Source: Bdellovibrionales bacterium (GTDB taxonomy: Bacteria > Bdellovibrionota > Bdellovibrionia > Bdellovibrionales > JAGQZY01). Taken from it: a DNA stretch of 45,153 nt. The position numbers and the translations under genes were made by a program. How positions within the stretch are numbered: position 1 is the stretch's first letter; every line of letters begins with the position of its first letter. The stretch covers positions 1 through 45,153 of the forward strand of contig JAIEOS010000037.1 of the NCBI GenBank assembly GCA_019750295.1, in the 5' to 3' direction. Under the pieces are notes generated by a model that saw nothing but the letters and a program-made list of their open reading frames with translations, was not told where the DNA came from and made no database searches. Below, piece by piece: positions 1 through 8,010 of this stretch.

Positions 1-87
1 GGTTCCAGCACCCTGCGTGCACGAAACAGGTTCCAGGTTCCTTGAAGGAACCTGGAACCTTTTTCGTGCACGCAGGGAGCTGGAACC
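1..87. repeat. 87-bp nested inverted repeat
   Basis: The first 87 bases fold back on themselves almost perfectly around G44. Arms 1-9/79-87, 11-26/62-77 and 28-43/45-60 are perfect complements, broken only by mismatches at 10/78 and 27/61. The unit GGTTCC occurs three times in the left arm. The inner part works as a terminator (see next entry), but the outer 27-bp arms are far longer than a terminator needs, so this could also be a dispersed palindromic repeat of the genome. The window begins exactly at its outer edge, so the arms may extend further. Confidence 0.85.
28..64 (+). terminator. rho-independent terminator in the palindrome core
   Basis: A perfect 16-bp stem (28-43 with 45-60) is followed by five T (60-64, the first also closing the stem). 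It would end transcription of a gene lying upstream of the window. The 1-nt formal spacer means that the top pair must open to make a real loop. Confidence 0.6.
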
Positions 88-207
88 CTCTGTCTAGTGT
101 TTTGACGGGTGGAAGGTTTTTGGAGTTTGTGGGGAGGCGGGAAGGATTTTAGGCCGCTGGCGCGTGGCACTGGGCTTGCTCATTAGGGAGGTAGCTCAGG
201 GGGAGTT

Positions 208-534
208 ATGAAAATATTCACTATCGTTTTTATCAGTGCTTTATTTGCTGGAAATGCTTTTGCTAAACCTAAAAGTCTTAGCGACGCCTTTCGAAAAGCC
301 ATCAATCAGTCCGAAGTTGAGAAAACTCAAACTAAAATCACTTTAGATATCGAGAAAAAAAGTCGTGCCTCCTCTTGGAAGGATCGCGGGAATTCTCCGT
401 ACTTAGTCAAAGTGGACTCCGACATCATCGCCGAAGCTCCAGTGACAATCATTCACACACGTAAGGCCCCTAAATTTGATTCTTCGGGTGAAGCTGAAAG
501 AGCTCTCGCTCGAGAACTCAACGATCTTCAGTAA
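208..534 (+). CDS. small secreted protein, first of three tandem paralogues
   Basis: I recognise no named family. The 108-residue protein starts with a clear Sec signal peptide (lysine, then a hydrophobic run ending AFA-K near residue 19), so the mature product is exported and small. The mature part is charged and probably helical. Its opening segment (LSDAFRKAINQSEVEKTQTK) matches the LA-LA-AL-QSA-DK-AT pattern of the two downstream genes, so the three form a diverged tandem family. GGGGAG just before the ATG is a good ribosome binding site. The next gene starts 36 bp downstream, so the two are probably co-transcribed. Confidence 0.75.
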   Translation: MKIFTIVFISALFAGNAFAKPKSLSDAFRKAINQSEVEKTQTKITLDIEKKSRASSWKDRGNSPYLVKVDSDIIAEAPVTIIHTRKAPKFDSSGEAERALARELNDLQ

Positions 535-570
535 ATTGAACTTTAAATCGGCCAAAATAGGGTGGGAACT

Positions 571-933
571 ATGAAATCAGTTTTAGCATTAATCACTGTA
601 TTGACGGTAAACCTAAGTCACGCGGACCTAGCGTCCGAGCTAGCCAGTGCTTTAAAACAATCAGCGGCGGATAAAGACGCCACTCGCTTAAATTTGCAGA
701 TCGACGACAGTTCGGTCGACGCCAAATGGAAGACGGCCGAAGTCAGCGTTTTAAAAGAGTCCTCGGTGATCGTAACTGAAGAGGTGGCGAGAGTGGATGC
801 CAATACCTTTACTCCGGAATCTGAGGATGAAGAAGTCGTTGGGGATGAAGTGAGAAACATCGCTCGTGAAGTGAAAACCTCACAGGCAGTGGCCAGAGAC
901 GCCGTACAACCGAAGCCCGTGAGTGCTCGCTAA
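571..933 (+). CDS. small secreted protein, second tandem paralogue
   Basis: A 120-residue exported protein of unknown function. The signal peptide is MKSVLALITVLTVNLSHA, with cleavage likely after HA. The mature N-terminus (DLASELASALKQSAADKDAT) is very close to that of the gene starting at 1150, followed in both by NLQ-DD-SV. The middle is acidic (ESEDEEVV). I chose ATG 571 over an in-frame GTG at 562 because the signal peptide begins at the ATG and GGTGGG sits just upstream. Length and arrangement suggest a tandem duplication. Confidence 0.75.
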   Translation: MKSVLALITVLTVNLSHADLASELASALKQSAADKDATRLNLQIDDSSVDAKWKTAEVSVLKESSVIVTEEVARVDANTFTPESEDEEVVGDEVRNIAREVKTSQAVARDAVQPKPVSAR

Positions 934-1054
934 AATATTGACAGATTTTACCTCGTAAAACCGTCTCACTCTCGAGCGCACCTTAGCTCAAGTCCCATTC
1001 CTTAGAGATGGTCCTTGTGGCTGTTGATTATATATTCAGTTGTCCAAACTTTAT

Positions 1055-1078
1055 TGTCTCAGAATCCATCTTGAGACA
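1055..1078. promoter_or_regulatory. TGTCTCA-N10-TGAGACA dyad upstream of third paralogue
   Basis: Perfect 7-bp inverted repeat TGTCTCA (1055-1061) and TGAGACA (1072-1078), 72 bp before the ATG at 1150. A TATACT hexamer at 1091-1096 could be a -10. The same GTCTCA core recurs as phased direct repeats at 16108-16148. It looks like a dimeric regulator site; the regulator is unknown. Confidence 0.4.
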
Positions 1079-1149
1079 CTAGGACACCTCTATACTGTTT
1101 TTAAAGTTGGTCCCTTCCTTGCTCATAGGTATTGGTAAGTGGGGTATCA

Positions 1150-1485
1150 ATGAAAACTTTAATTCTTGTAATGACGATCTTAACTTCGAATATCTGTAAA
1201 GCCGATTTAGCAGCTCAATTAGCGGCGGCATTAAACCAGTCGGCCGAGGACAAAAAAGCGACAACACAAAACTTACAAGTGGATGATGGATCCGTCAAAG
1301 CATCATTCTCTCGCGGTGGCGTTTCTACCATTAAAGATGCAGAAACAGCAGCCCAAATTGAACAGGCTCCGAGCCAACTCTCTGCTGACAGTGAAGAGGT
1401 TGAAGTTCAAGACGGATTGCAAGAAACCATTGCTGCGGAAATTCAAGAGGCTCGCGCAGTGGCACTACAAAAAAATGGAAAATAG
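1150..1485 (+). CDS. small secreted protein, third tandem paralogue
   Basis: A 111-residue exported protein of unknown function. It starts MKTLILVMTILTSNICKA, a signal peptide probably cut after KA, and continues DLAAQLAAALNQSAEDKKAT and NLQVDDGSVKA, nearly matching the second paralogue. The C-terminal half is acidic and then alanine-rich helix. ATG 1150 is preferred to an in-frame TTG at 1132 because the signal peptide begins there and GTGGGG lies upstream. A 216-bp gap and its own dyad suggest it has its own promoter. A terminator follows. Confidence 0.75.
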   Translation: MKTLILVMTILTSNICKADLAAQLAAALNQSAEDKKATTQNLQVDDGSVKASFSRGGVSTIKDAETAAQIEQAPSQLSADSEEVEVQDGLQETIAAEIQEARAVALQKNGK

Positions 1486-1502
1486 AATTTAAGTGATGGG
1501 GG

Positions 1503-1539
1503 GTCGCTGCCTCGACTCTGAATGGAGCGAGGCAGTGAC
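1503..1539 (+). other. stem-loop after the small-secreted-protein cluster
   Basis: GTCGCTGCCTCG (1503-1514) pairs with CGAGGCAGTGAC (1528-1539) with a single G-U wobble and a 13-nt loop. No U tract follows. It may stabilise the 3' end or act as a first, weak termination hairpin before the terminator at 1575. Confidence 0.45.
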
Positions 1540-1574
1540 AATCACTTTAAAATTGAATACCAAACCACTTAGGG

Positions 1575-1600
1575 GCCGTCAGATGACGGCTCTTTTTTTT
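1575..1600 (+). terminator. rho-independent terminator
   Basis: GCCGTC-AGAT-GACGGC stem-loop (1575-1590) followed by TCTTTTTTTT. It closes the cluster of small secreted proteins before pyrF. Confidence 0.85.
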
Positions 1601-1656
1601 AGGGAATCGCTTGGGAATCAGTGACAAGCGCTGTCCTCTTTTGGTACCGTCTCGGT

Positions 1657-2463
1657 ATGAACTCTTTTATAGAAAAAGTACGTGTGGGATGGAAAACATC
1701 GGCGCTTTGCGTGGGACTTGATTCCGATCTGAATAAACTTCCTCCCCATTTAGGCCAGCAACCCTCGGCACTTTTCGAGTTCAATACAGCGATCATCGAT
1801 GCAACTCATGATCTTGTCTGTGCTTATAAACCCCAGATCGCTTATTACGCCGCGATCGGTGCGGAAGAGCAACTTAAGAAAACTATTAATTACATTCATC
1901 AAAAGTATCCTCAGATTCCCGTGATTCTCGATGCCAAACGTGGAGATATTGAGGATACGGCCGAGATGTACGCGCGTGAAGCGTTTGAAGTTTATAAGGC
2001 GGATGCCGTCACCGTAAATCCCTACATGGGGGGAGACACTCTTCAGCCATTTCTAAAATATAAAGATAAGGGCATTATCATCTTATGCAAAACTTCCAAT
2101 GCCGGGAGTGCTGAGCTTCAAAATCTAAAGGTGGGAGGTCAGCCACTTTACCAAGTGGTTGCGCAGAAAGCGGCCGGAGAATGGAATGCTCATAAAAACA
2201 CGCTTCTGGTTGTCGGTGGAACCCATGCTTCTGAGCTCAAGGAGATTCGCAAAGTTGTAGGTGAAGAGATGATTTTCTTGGTTCCGGGAGTGGGAGCTCA
2301 AGGGGGATCAGCGAAAGATGTGATTCAAAATGGAGCCAATTCTCAAGGCCAAGGTTTGATCATCAATAGTTCGCGAGCCATCATTTACGCGTCCTCGGGA
2401 CAAGACTTTGCCGAGGCGGCTCGCCAGGCTGCGCTGAAAACGATTGAGAGTTTTAAATTTTGA
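1657..2463 (+). CDS. pyrF: orotidine-5'-phosphate decarboxylase (long, group 2 type)
   Basis: Converts OMP to UMP, the last step of de novo pyrimidine synthesis, in the cytosol. The 268-residue length and the signature DAKRGDIEDTAEMY (D92, K94, D97 catalytic group) identify the longer group 2 enzymes. Phosphate-binding loops are visible as VPGVGAQGG and IINSSRAIIYAS near the C-terminus. The start is taken at ATG 1657, where the conserved N-terminus (SFIEKVR..ALCVGLDSDL) begins, instead of an upstream in-frame GTG at 1621. The stop overlaps the next start by four bases (TTGA), so translation of the two genes is probably coupled. Confidence 0.93.
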   Translation: MNSFIEKVRVGWKTSALCVGLDSDLNKLPPHLGQQPSALFEFNTAIIDATHDLVCAYKPQIAYYAAIGAEEQLKKTINYIHQKYPQIPVILDAKRGDIEDTAEMYAREAFEVYKADAVTVNPYMGGDTLQPFLKYKDKGIIILCKTSNAGSAELQNLKVGGQPLYQVVAQKAAGEWNAHKNTLLVVGGTHASELKEIRKVVGEEMIFLVPGVGAQGGSAKDVIQNGANSQGQGLIINSSRAIIYASSGQDFAEAARQAALKTIESFKF

Positions 2464-3263
2464 AATTTCTCCTCTGTAACATAATTCTTTTTTTAATGAT
2501 GGACTCGTCGTTGGCGGCTCCGTTGTTGAGCTCTCAGGATATTGAAGAGAGCATCTCTAAGATAAAAGCTCAAAAAAGAATTCCCAATCACGCGGTGGAT
2601 ATCCTCTTTGATTTCTATAAGAACAATCGAGAAAGCACGGGGGATCGACTTCGGAATCCCTCTTGTGTTGAAAAACGAGACTACCGCATTCGTCACCAAG
2701 ATCGCGGACTCAAGATCGCGGATCTCAAAAAAGGGATACGTAACGAAAAATGTCTTTGCGTTATGGATTACACTCAATCCAAAGATCAAAAGCGCGGTCA
2801 CTGCATCTTCCTCGAGAAATCAAAGGATCCCACGATCGAGAGTTTTTTCGTGGCCCACGGAGCAGGTTCTCAAGAGTCCAAAGGCGTACCGACACTTTTT
2901 ACGAATAAACTTTCATCGACCGGCACAACGCTCAGTGGGCTTCATCTCACGGCGGAGAAAATTTATCAGTTTCAAGGCAAAGCCAAGGCTTATGGACATT
3001 ACACATCTCCGGGGTTAGGTCTCTACGGAGTGGAAAGTGTGAATTGGACGGCAGCCGCGGTGGGCAAGGTGACGCACGGGGCCCCTTATGTCAGCGATGA
3101 TCCCAAAAAATTCTTTATTGGGCGATCTCATGGTTGTCCCGCCATGACCATGGAGCAAGCGAAAAGTATTCTACCACGGTGTGTGGGCGGTGCAGCTTGG
3201 CTGAATTATACTCGGGCCTCGGCGGCGCAAGTTCAAACAAAGTCGGCTCAATACTGTAATTAG
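2460..3263 (+). CDS. secreted murein L,D-transpeptidase catalytic-domain protein (YkuD_2-like)
   Basis: Signal peptide in the first ~20 residues (ends SLAA), then a region matching the YkuD_2-like family: HGAGS (133-137), the FTNKLSSTGTT segment and catalytic SHGCPAM with Cys226. Family members are periplasmic and act on peptidoglycan peptide crosslinks. In predatory Bdellovibrio several L,D-transpeptidases remodel prey or self wall; whether this one does is inference. The 267-residue length fits. The start is TTG overlapping the pyrF stop, the only start that gives the complete signal peptide. The 3' end overlaps the convergent YdcF-like gene by four bases, so there is no room for a terminator. 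Confidence 0.82.
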   Translation: MKFLLCNIILFLMMDSSLAAPLLSSQDIEESISKIKAQKRIPNHAVDILFDFYKNNRESTGDRLRNPSCVEKRDYRIRHQDRGLKIADLKKGIRNEKCLCVMDYTQSKDQKRGHCIFLEKSKDPTIESFFVAHGAGSQESKGVPTLFTNKLSSTGTTLSGLHLTAEKIYQFQGKAKAYGHYTSPGLGLYGVESVNWTAAAVGKVTHGAPYVSDDPKKFFIGRSHGCPAMTMEQAKSILPRCVGGAAWLNYTRASAAQVQTKSAQYCN

Positions 3264-3826
3264 TAAGCCCAAGCTCTGTAAAAGACCGATTTCAGCGACT
3301 CTATAGCAACCTGATTCCATTCGATGGCCAACTGACGTCCGATGGTTCCGCGAGGGTAAATTTGAATATTACGAGGAAAATGCGCTCGAAACGTTTTTAA
3401 AGAACGGTACATATGTAACCGTGACGTAATGAGGATCACGTCCTTACAGTTCATCGCTTCAATCAAAGGTAATGTTTGTTGAGCATTTCCATAGGTGGTC
3501 TTAGACGTTTTTTCGAGGATCACATCTTCGAGGTTGAGATCACCATAAAAAACAATATTTGGGAAAATCTCTTCGAGATGAGAGTCGGGATTAACGCCCG
3601 CGATGATCAGTTTACGAATTTGTTTTTGGTAAAGGAGATCGAAGCCTTCGTTGATGCGATTAGGTCCTCCTGTCAATACGATCGCGCAATCACTTTGCTG
3701 AAGGTCTGTCCAAGCGTTAATGGGATGGCTTATGACTCGTTTCATTTCCTCAAACCAAAGTTTGAGGAAAACACTCACCATTAAAATGCACAAAACGCCA
3801 AAGGCGAACGCAGCAAAACGTCTCAT
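3260..3826 (-). CDS. YdcF/SanA/ElyC (DUF218) family membrane protein
   Basis: One N-terminal transmembrane segment (residues ~5-24) is followed by the DUF218 fold: AIVLTGGPNRINEGFDLL, the IRKLIIAGVNP strand, TSKTTYGNAQQTLPLIEA and VILITSRLHMYRSLKTFRAHFP. Family members such as SanA and ElyC are linked to cell-envelope integrity; the chemistry is not settled. At 188 residues it is compact but complete. Its ATG overlaps the ridA stop by one base (TAATG), so it is translationally coupled as the last gene of the OMP-ridA-ydcF unit. Confidence 0.8.
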   Translation of the reverse strand: MRRFAAFAFGVLCILMVSVFLKLWFEEMKRVISHPINAWTDLQQSDCAIVLTGGPNRINEGFDLLYQKQIRKLIIAGVNPDSHLEEIFPNIVFYGDLNLEDVILEKTSKTTYGNAQQTLPLIEAMNCKDVILITSRLHMYRSLKTFRAHFPRNIQIYPRGTIGRQLAIEWNQVAIESLKSVFYRAWAY

Positions 3827-4206
3827 TATAGGCGACTTGCAATAACCTCGATTTCAACGTTTACACCCTTCGGTAAAGCTGAAACCTGGACGGTCGAGCG
3901 CGCGGGAGGAAGTTCTTTAAAATAAGTTCCGTAAATCGCATTCACCGTGGCGAAGTCCTGCATGTTGGTCAAAAAAATTGTTGTTTTGATCACATGATCC
4001 CAAGTGTAACCGCCACCTTCGAGCACCGCTTGGATGTTCTTCATGACCTGCTGGGTTTGACTCTCGACGCTTCCAGTGTTCACTTCGTTGGTTTCGGGAA
4101 CGATAGCGATCTGACCTGAGCAATAGAGTGTGTTGTTCACTTCGATCGCTTGAGAGTAAGGACCGACGGGAGCGGGGGCTTTTGCGGTGTGAATCACTTT
4201 TTTCAT
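3826..4206 (-). CDS. ridA: RidA-family imine/enamine deaminase
   Basis: 126 residues, the usual length. Hydrolyses reactive 2-aminoacrylate-type enamines and imines made by PLP enzymes, protecting the cell. Family marks are APAPVGPYSQAIEVNNTLYCSGQI at the start, the EGGGYTWDHVIKTTIFLTNMQDFATVNAIY centre, and PPARSTVQVSALPKGVNVEIEVIA with the substrate-carboxylate arginine (R103). AAGGAG lies seven bases before the ATG. It sits between an outer-membrane protein gene (17 bp upstream) and the YdcF-like gene. Confidence 0.93.
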   Translation of the reverse strand: MKKVIHTAKAPAPVGPYSQAIEVNNTLYCSGQIAIVPETNEVNTGSVESQTQQVMKNIQAVLEGGGYTWDHVIKTTIFLTNMQDFATVNAIYGTYFKELPPARSTVQVSALPKGVNVEIEVIASRL

Positions 4207-4223
4207 AATAAACTCCTTAAGAA

Positions 4224-4724
4224 TTAAAAATAGAAAACGATACCTGCGCGAAACGGGTGATCACCGATGGTGCGGAATCGACTTCCGCCATCGCCAGTCT
4301 GAACACTGATTCCAGTCTCGAAAGAAAAACCAAGACTATCTAAGCCGGTAAAGAAAAATTCTCCACCAATGAGGGCCATCATCTCGAAATTGGAGCGATC
4401 TTCGACAGTAGTTCCTGTCATGAGCTCGTGATTGGAATACCCTACCGCCCCGCCCATGTAAAAGTTCATTTGATTTTCGGCAAAAATAATTCGGTGGGCT
4501 TTGAGTAATGCGCCAAATTTGGATTCGTCTTTTTTGGTATCTATGCCCACTCCACCGGAGAGACCAAAACGGCTATTGGGATAGTAGTGCGCCGTGATCA
4601 GTGGGACTTCGGTGGCGCCGATCTGTTGAGAGTAGCCGAGACCGAGTCGATTCGCTAAGTCGACAGCGAAAACAGAACTCGCCATCAATGTGACAAAGGC
4701 AAAAGTAAAGAGGTGTTTAAGCAT
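4224..4724 (-). CDS. outer-membrane beta-barrel protein
   Basis: A 166-residue exported protein with signal peptide MLKHLFTFAFVTLMASSVFA. The mature part alternates aromatic and small residues in strand-like stretches (RLGLGYSQQ, FGLSGGVGID, FYMGGAVGYSNHE, RAGIVFYF) and ends in phenylalanine, the classic C-terminal signal for outer-membrane barrel insertion. An 8-stranded barrel is likely; the specific role is unknown. An open frame reaches up to 4805, but the signal peptide and an AAGGA site fix the start at ATG 4724. First gene of the unit with ridA and the YdcF-like gene. Confidence 0.75.
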   Translation of the reverse strand: MLKHLFTFAFVTLMASSVFAVDLANRLGLGYSQQIGATEVPLITAHYYPNSRFGLSGGVGIDTKKDESKFGALLKAHRIIFAENQMNFYMGGAVGYSNHELMTGTTVEDRSNFEMMALIGGEFFFTGLDSLGFSFETGISVQTGDGGSRFRTIGDHPFRAGIVFYF

Positions 4725-4801
4725 GAAAAATCCTTTTTGCGTCGCAATGCATTTGATGAAAAACTTGTACACCCATAGATAAAACAATCTTTCGCCGAGA
4801 T

Positions 4802-6370
4802 TCAATCAAATTGTGGGTGCGTTTGATCTTTATTCGGGTCAGTAGGCCACCAAGGGCTAAACGAGGAGGGGATCGAGTCCGTCTTCCAGTTTGAAAACTC
4901 TGCGGGATCCACGCTTCTTTGGAGGATCGATCCCCAGTAATTGGCCAGAAATTGTTGGCGTTTTTGATCAATCTCTGCGCGTAGAGTTAGGTCTTGGTAG
5001 GATTGGGTTCTCATTACATCAATGTCGTAACCGAATTGCGCGACCTCCATCAGTCTCCAACAGGCGTATTTTGAGGACGGTTTGGCTTGCTCCTTAAGAG
5101 CTCTCGCCCATTCGTGGGCCGTCAGTTGATCGGTGTGCTCATGCTTCCAAAAATTCATCCCGTTTTTCTTAATCCAAGTGAAGCCGTATTTTTCGGCATT
5201 GCGATCAAATTCGCTCAGAAAAAGTCCGGTTTTATTTTTGGAAATATTGAGCCCGGTCCAATTGATTTGATGGGCTCCTTGATCGATCAGCCATTGATTG
5301 GAATCTTTAAGCTCTTCAAAAGTTTCTGGAGGGAGACCGGCAATCATCCCCACATTGAAGGCGACTTTTCGCTCCCACAACTGGTTCATGAGTTTGGGTA
5401 AAAACTCTTTTCCTTTTTGCGCGTGCCAAGCTTTTTTGATCAGCACTGAGGCTTTGAGATTAAACGTTTCGACACCGCAGAAGATGCCCCGAAGCCCTGA
5501 CTCGTAGAGAACCTCTTCGCTCCCCGGGCGGCTGGCAATCAGATCCAGGCGGCAATAGCTCGAGTAATTAATTTTAAAGGGGAGTCGTCGGGTCACTTCC
5601 AGAAAACTTTTATTGCGCTCCAAGGAGGCGTTAAAAGTCTCGTCGAGCATGATGTAATTTGTGACACCCCATTTTTCGTAGTTGTGACGCAACTCTCTTT
5701 CGATGCAGTCGCAGTGGCGATCATTCACGTACATTTGTTTACCGGTATAAGGGTACGCGCAAAAGCGACAGGAGAAAATGCAGCCGCGAGAGAGCTCCAA
5801 CGGCAGCGTCTCGCCCGGTTGAATGTGATCTTCGTCGCTCCACAGAAAATTATAGTTGGTCGGGGAGAAGCGAATGCGTTGAGGATCCGCGTTTTTCTCG
5901 GTGAGCGCCACATTCCCGGCGTTGAGTTCCGATTTCGGCGCAGGTCCCCCACGGTAGAGATGGTCGCACAGCTCGAGCAATATGTTTTCCGAAAAACCGG
6001 TGAAGACGTAATCAAAGAGAGTGCCGTTGGGATAGGCCGCCGAATTGATGGTGGCTGCGGGTCCCCCGGCGACAAACTTCACCTGAGGATAAGTCTCTCT
6101 GACCCAAGCAAAAAGAGCTTCGATTTTAGGTCGAATCCGCCGAAAGTCTTTGATATTGGCAATCATGCTGAGGCCCAAGAGGCGCGTCTGAGGAGTGAGG
6201 TGCTTTTGTAAGGCCTCTTGGAGGATGCCGATGGGTGCCGTGTTGAGAAAATTAAAGACTTTGGCCTGATAACCATGCTGGCGAAGATGCCATGCTAAGA
6301 GATGCGACCCGTAGGTTCGCTGCACCGACATCTTCGGCGTAAAACACCCTGTGAGAAATATCATATCCAC
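4802..6370 (-). CDS. B12-binding-domain radical SAM protein
   Basis: Residues ~1-140 form a cobalamin-binding-like domain (LTGCFTPKMSVQRTYGSHLLAWHLRQ opening, FVAGGPAATIN loop). The radical SAM core then begins with LELSRGCIFSCRFC, whose cysteines 197, 201 and 204 bind the 4Fe-4S cluster, and continues with IMLDETFNAS and GIFCGVETFN. The family performs difficult methylations and rearrangements; the substrate here is unknown. 522 residues is normal. The start is uncertain: GTG 6370 or ATG 6364, both with weak ribosome binding sites. It lies 94 bp after the HD-GYP regulator gene in the same direction. Confidence 0.85.
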   Translation of the reverse strand: MDMIFLTGCFTPKMSVQRTYGSHLLAWHLRQHGYQAKVFNFLNTAPIGILQEALQKHLTPQTRLLGLSMIANIKDFRRIRPKIEALFAWVRETYPQVKFVAGGPAATINSAAYPNGTLFDYVFTGFSENILLELCDHLYRGGPAPKSELNAGNVALTEKNADPQRIRFSPTNYNFLWSDEDHIQPGETLPLELSRGCIFSCRFCAYPYTGKQMYVNDRHCDCIERELRHNYEKWGVTNYIMLDETFNASLERNKSFLEVTRRLPFKINYSSYCRLDLIASRPGSEEVLYESGLRGIFCGVETFNLKASVLIKKAWHAQKGKEFLPKLMNQLWERKVAFNVGMIAGLPPETFEELKDSNQWLIDQGAHQINWTGLNISKNKTGLFLSEFDRNAEKYGFTWIKKNGMNFWKHEHTDQLTAHEWARALKEQAKPSSKYACWRLMEVAQFGYDIDVMRTQSYQDLTLRAEIDQKRQQFLANYWGSILQRSVDPAEFSNWKTDSIPSSFSPWWPTDPNKDQTHPQFD

Positions 6371-6464
6371 AGGGTGAGTCTCTAGCAGGCTCGAGATTTA
6401 TGCAATTTTTTATACGCTTCGACGCAGGCCATGCTGGCGGAAATCGGCATGGCGCATCTCTCAT

Positions 6465-7814
6465 TTACGAAGCCTTTGCAGAGCTCCCTTTGAATATTTT
6501 TCGGAGCGCGGCGAGGCAGTCTCGATCCACGCGGCTACCATAAACGCGTTCGATGTGTTCGATCGCACCTAGTGCTGGTTTGCCAGTGGCTCCGTGTCCC
6601 GGCAAGGTGTGCTCGACAAAGATATTCGCGCATTGAAGAATTTTCGACAATGGATGTTGTTCCGAGCCCTTTTTTCCGTAGGGGAAACCGAGGCCCTCTT
6701 GCTCCTCGTGATGTTCCAGCACCACCTGGATGGCGTCCGTGGGAATATTGCCCATGGCCTCGAGAATCTCCTGGCTGCGAACCACATGGCTTTCGATGAT
6801 TTTCCGTTCGTCACTACTTAATAGGTATCGGGGTTTATCGGTCAGGGTTTTGTCGATTTCCTTTTTCCCGATATCGTGAAAGAGGCCCGCGATGCTAAGT
6901 TTAAAAAGCACCGAATTGGACGTAAAGCCGATCTCTCGAGCGATCATGATTGCATAAATTGTAACTCCGAGGGCGTGCGCATAGAGATGATCGGAATGTG
7001 TATTCAGCACGTTGAGAAGGTCGAGGCTCTCTTTATTTTGCGTCAGCGTGCTCATCGTCATGTCGAGGAAGGCCCGAGTTTCGTAAAGCGTGGTTTTGTC
7101 GACGCCTTCGACAAACGTCTTTTCGAGAATTGTTTCGCCGGTGTATTTTAGAAAATTCATCTTTTTCTCAATAGAAATATCGTCTCGGTCCTTAATAAGG
7201 CGAGCCACTCCCATATTAAATTCAATGAGCTTTCCAAAATCTTCTTTAAGAATGTACAAATATCTCACGCCCTTAGACTTATACTGTTCGACTTTATCTC
7301 GAGGGATCTCCTGTCCTTTGTTGGCGATTTTAATGACCTTGGTGTCTGACAGCTTAATGTAAACATCAAAATCAATTTGCGGTTTTGCGACAAACTCATC
7401 AATAGAAACTTTGCAGTAAGTTTGTTCGCACTCTCCGATGAGATGTTTGGTGTCCTGAGACTCTTGGAGAATCGACGTGATGGCGGAGACGAGTTCGCTG
7501 GTTTTAAAAGGTTTTGTCAGAAATGCTTTTGCTCCCAGCTCAAAAGCGCTCTGGGTTTCAAGGAGCATACTGAATCCGGTCATTATAATGACCGGCACCT
7601 TGTGTCTCGATTTTGTCCATTCGAGGAGGTCAATCCCAGAATACTGTGGCATTTGAATGTCCGAGAGAACGACATCGATTTTTTGATGCGACAACACTTC
7701 CTTTGCGGCAGGAACTCCATCCACCTCGACAGTAGAGTATTTATTCTTGAGTATATCGCGGAGAGTATCTCGAAAAAATTTGTTATCTTCAACAATAAGC
7801 ACTCTGGGTTTCAA
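6465..7814 (-). CDS. response regulator with degenerate HD-GYP domain
   Basis: Residues 1-120 are a CheY-like receiver with phosphoacceptor D52 (VVLSDIQMP), T79 and K101 (LTKPF). A linker of ~130 residues leads to an HD-GYP-type domain: H-D pair at 313-314 (LFHDIGKKEID), HHEEQEG at 368 and LGFPYG in place of the usual GYP motif. HD-GYP proteins degrade cyclic di-GMP, which controls the free-living/predatory switch in Bdellovibrio. The Tyr-to-Phe change leaves activity open; a GFP variant may be a reduced enzyme or an effector. It is transcribed away from the peroxidase/kinase pair, and that kinase may be its partner. Confidence 0.88.
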   Translation of the reverse strand: MKPRVLIVEDNKFFRDTLRDILKNKYSTVEVDGVPAAKEVLSHQKIDVVLSDIQMPQYSGIDLLEWTKSRHKVPVIIMTGFSMLLETQSAFELGAKAFLTKPFKTSELVSAITSILQESQDTKHLIGECEQTYCKVSIDEFVAKPQIDFDVYIKLSDTKVIKIANKGQEIPRDKVEQYKSKGVRYLYILKEDFGKLIEFNMGVARLIKDRDDISIEKKMNFLKYTGETILEKTFVEGVDKTTLYETRAFLDMTMSTLTQNKESLDLLNVLNTHSDHLYAHALGVTIYAIMIAREIGFTSNSVLFKLSIAGLFHDIGKKEIDKTLTDKPRYLLSSDERKIIESHVVRSQEILEAMGNIPTDAIQVVLEHHEEQEGLGFPYGKKGSEQHPLSKILQCANIFVEHTLPGHGATGKPALGAIEHIERVYGSRVDRDCLAALRKIFKGSSAKAS

Positions 7815-7912
7815 TTCGCACCTCCTGATGTGATGGATCGGCTTATTCTCGGAAAAGTTAATAGACTCCTAAAGAATTAATTTTTCTTAGCCATTCACGC
7901 TGCAGTCTTAAG

Positions 7913-7970
7913 TTTTCTAAACATATAAGGACTAACTATTTTTTTTAGTCGATTCATTATGTTTAGAAAA
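7913..7970. promoter_or_regulatory. nested inverted repeats in a divergent promoter region
   Basis: Perfect 13-bp arms TTTTCTAAACATA (7913-7925) and TATGTTTAGAAAA (7958-7970) enclose a second inverted pair GACTAA (7930-7935) and TTAGTC (7945-7950). It sits between the divergent HD-GYP regulator and peroxidase genes, 40 bp from the peroxidase ATG. Genes read outward on both sides, so it is not a terminator; it is more likely an operator or a 5' UTR hairpin. Confidence 0.6.
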
Positions 7971-8010
7971 TTTTCTTCCGATGGATGGAGGACAAAATGA
8001 GGTTGTAGGT

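Noticed and set aside
4725-4805. Longer N-terminus for the outer-membrane barrel protein
   Set aside because: The extra 27 residues precede a normal signal peptide at ATG 4724 with its own AAGGA site.
5684-6211. 175-codon plus-strand frame opposite the radical SAM gene
   Set aside because: The minus-strand frame holds the Cys motif and family signatures; this one is its shadow without recognisable features.
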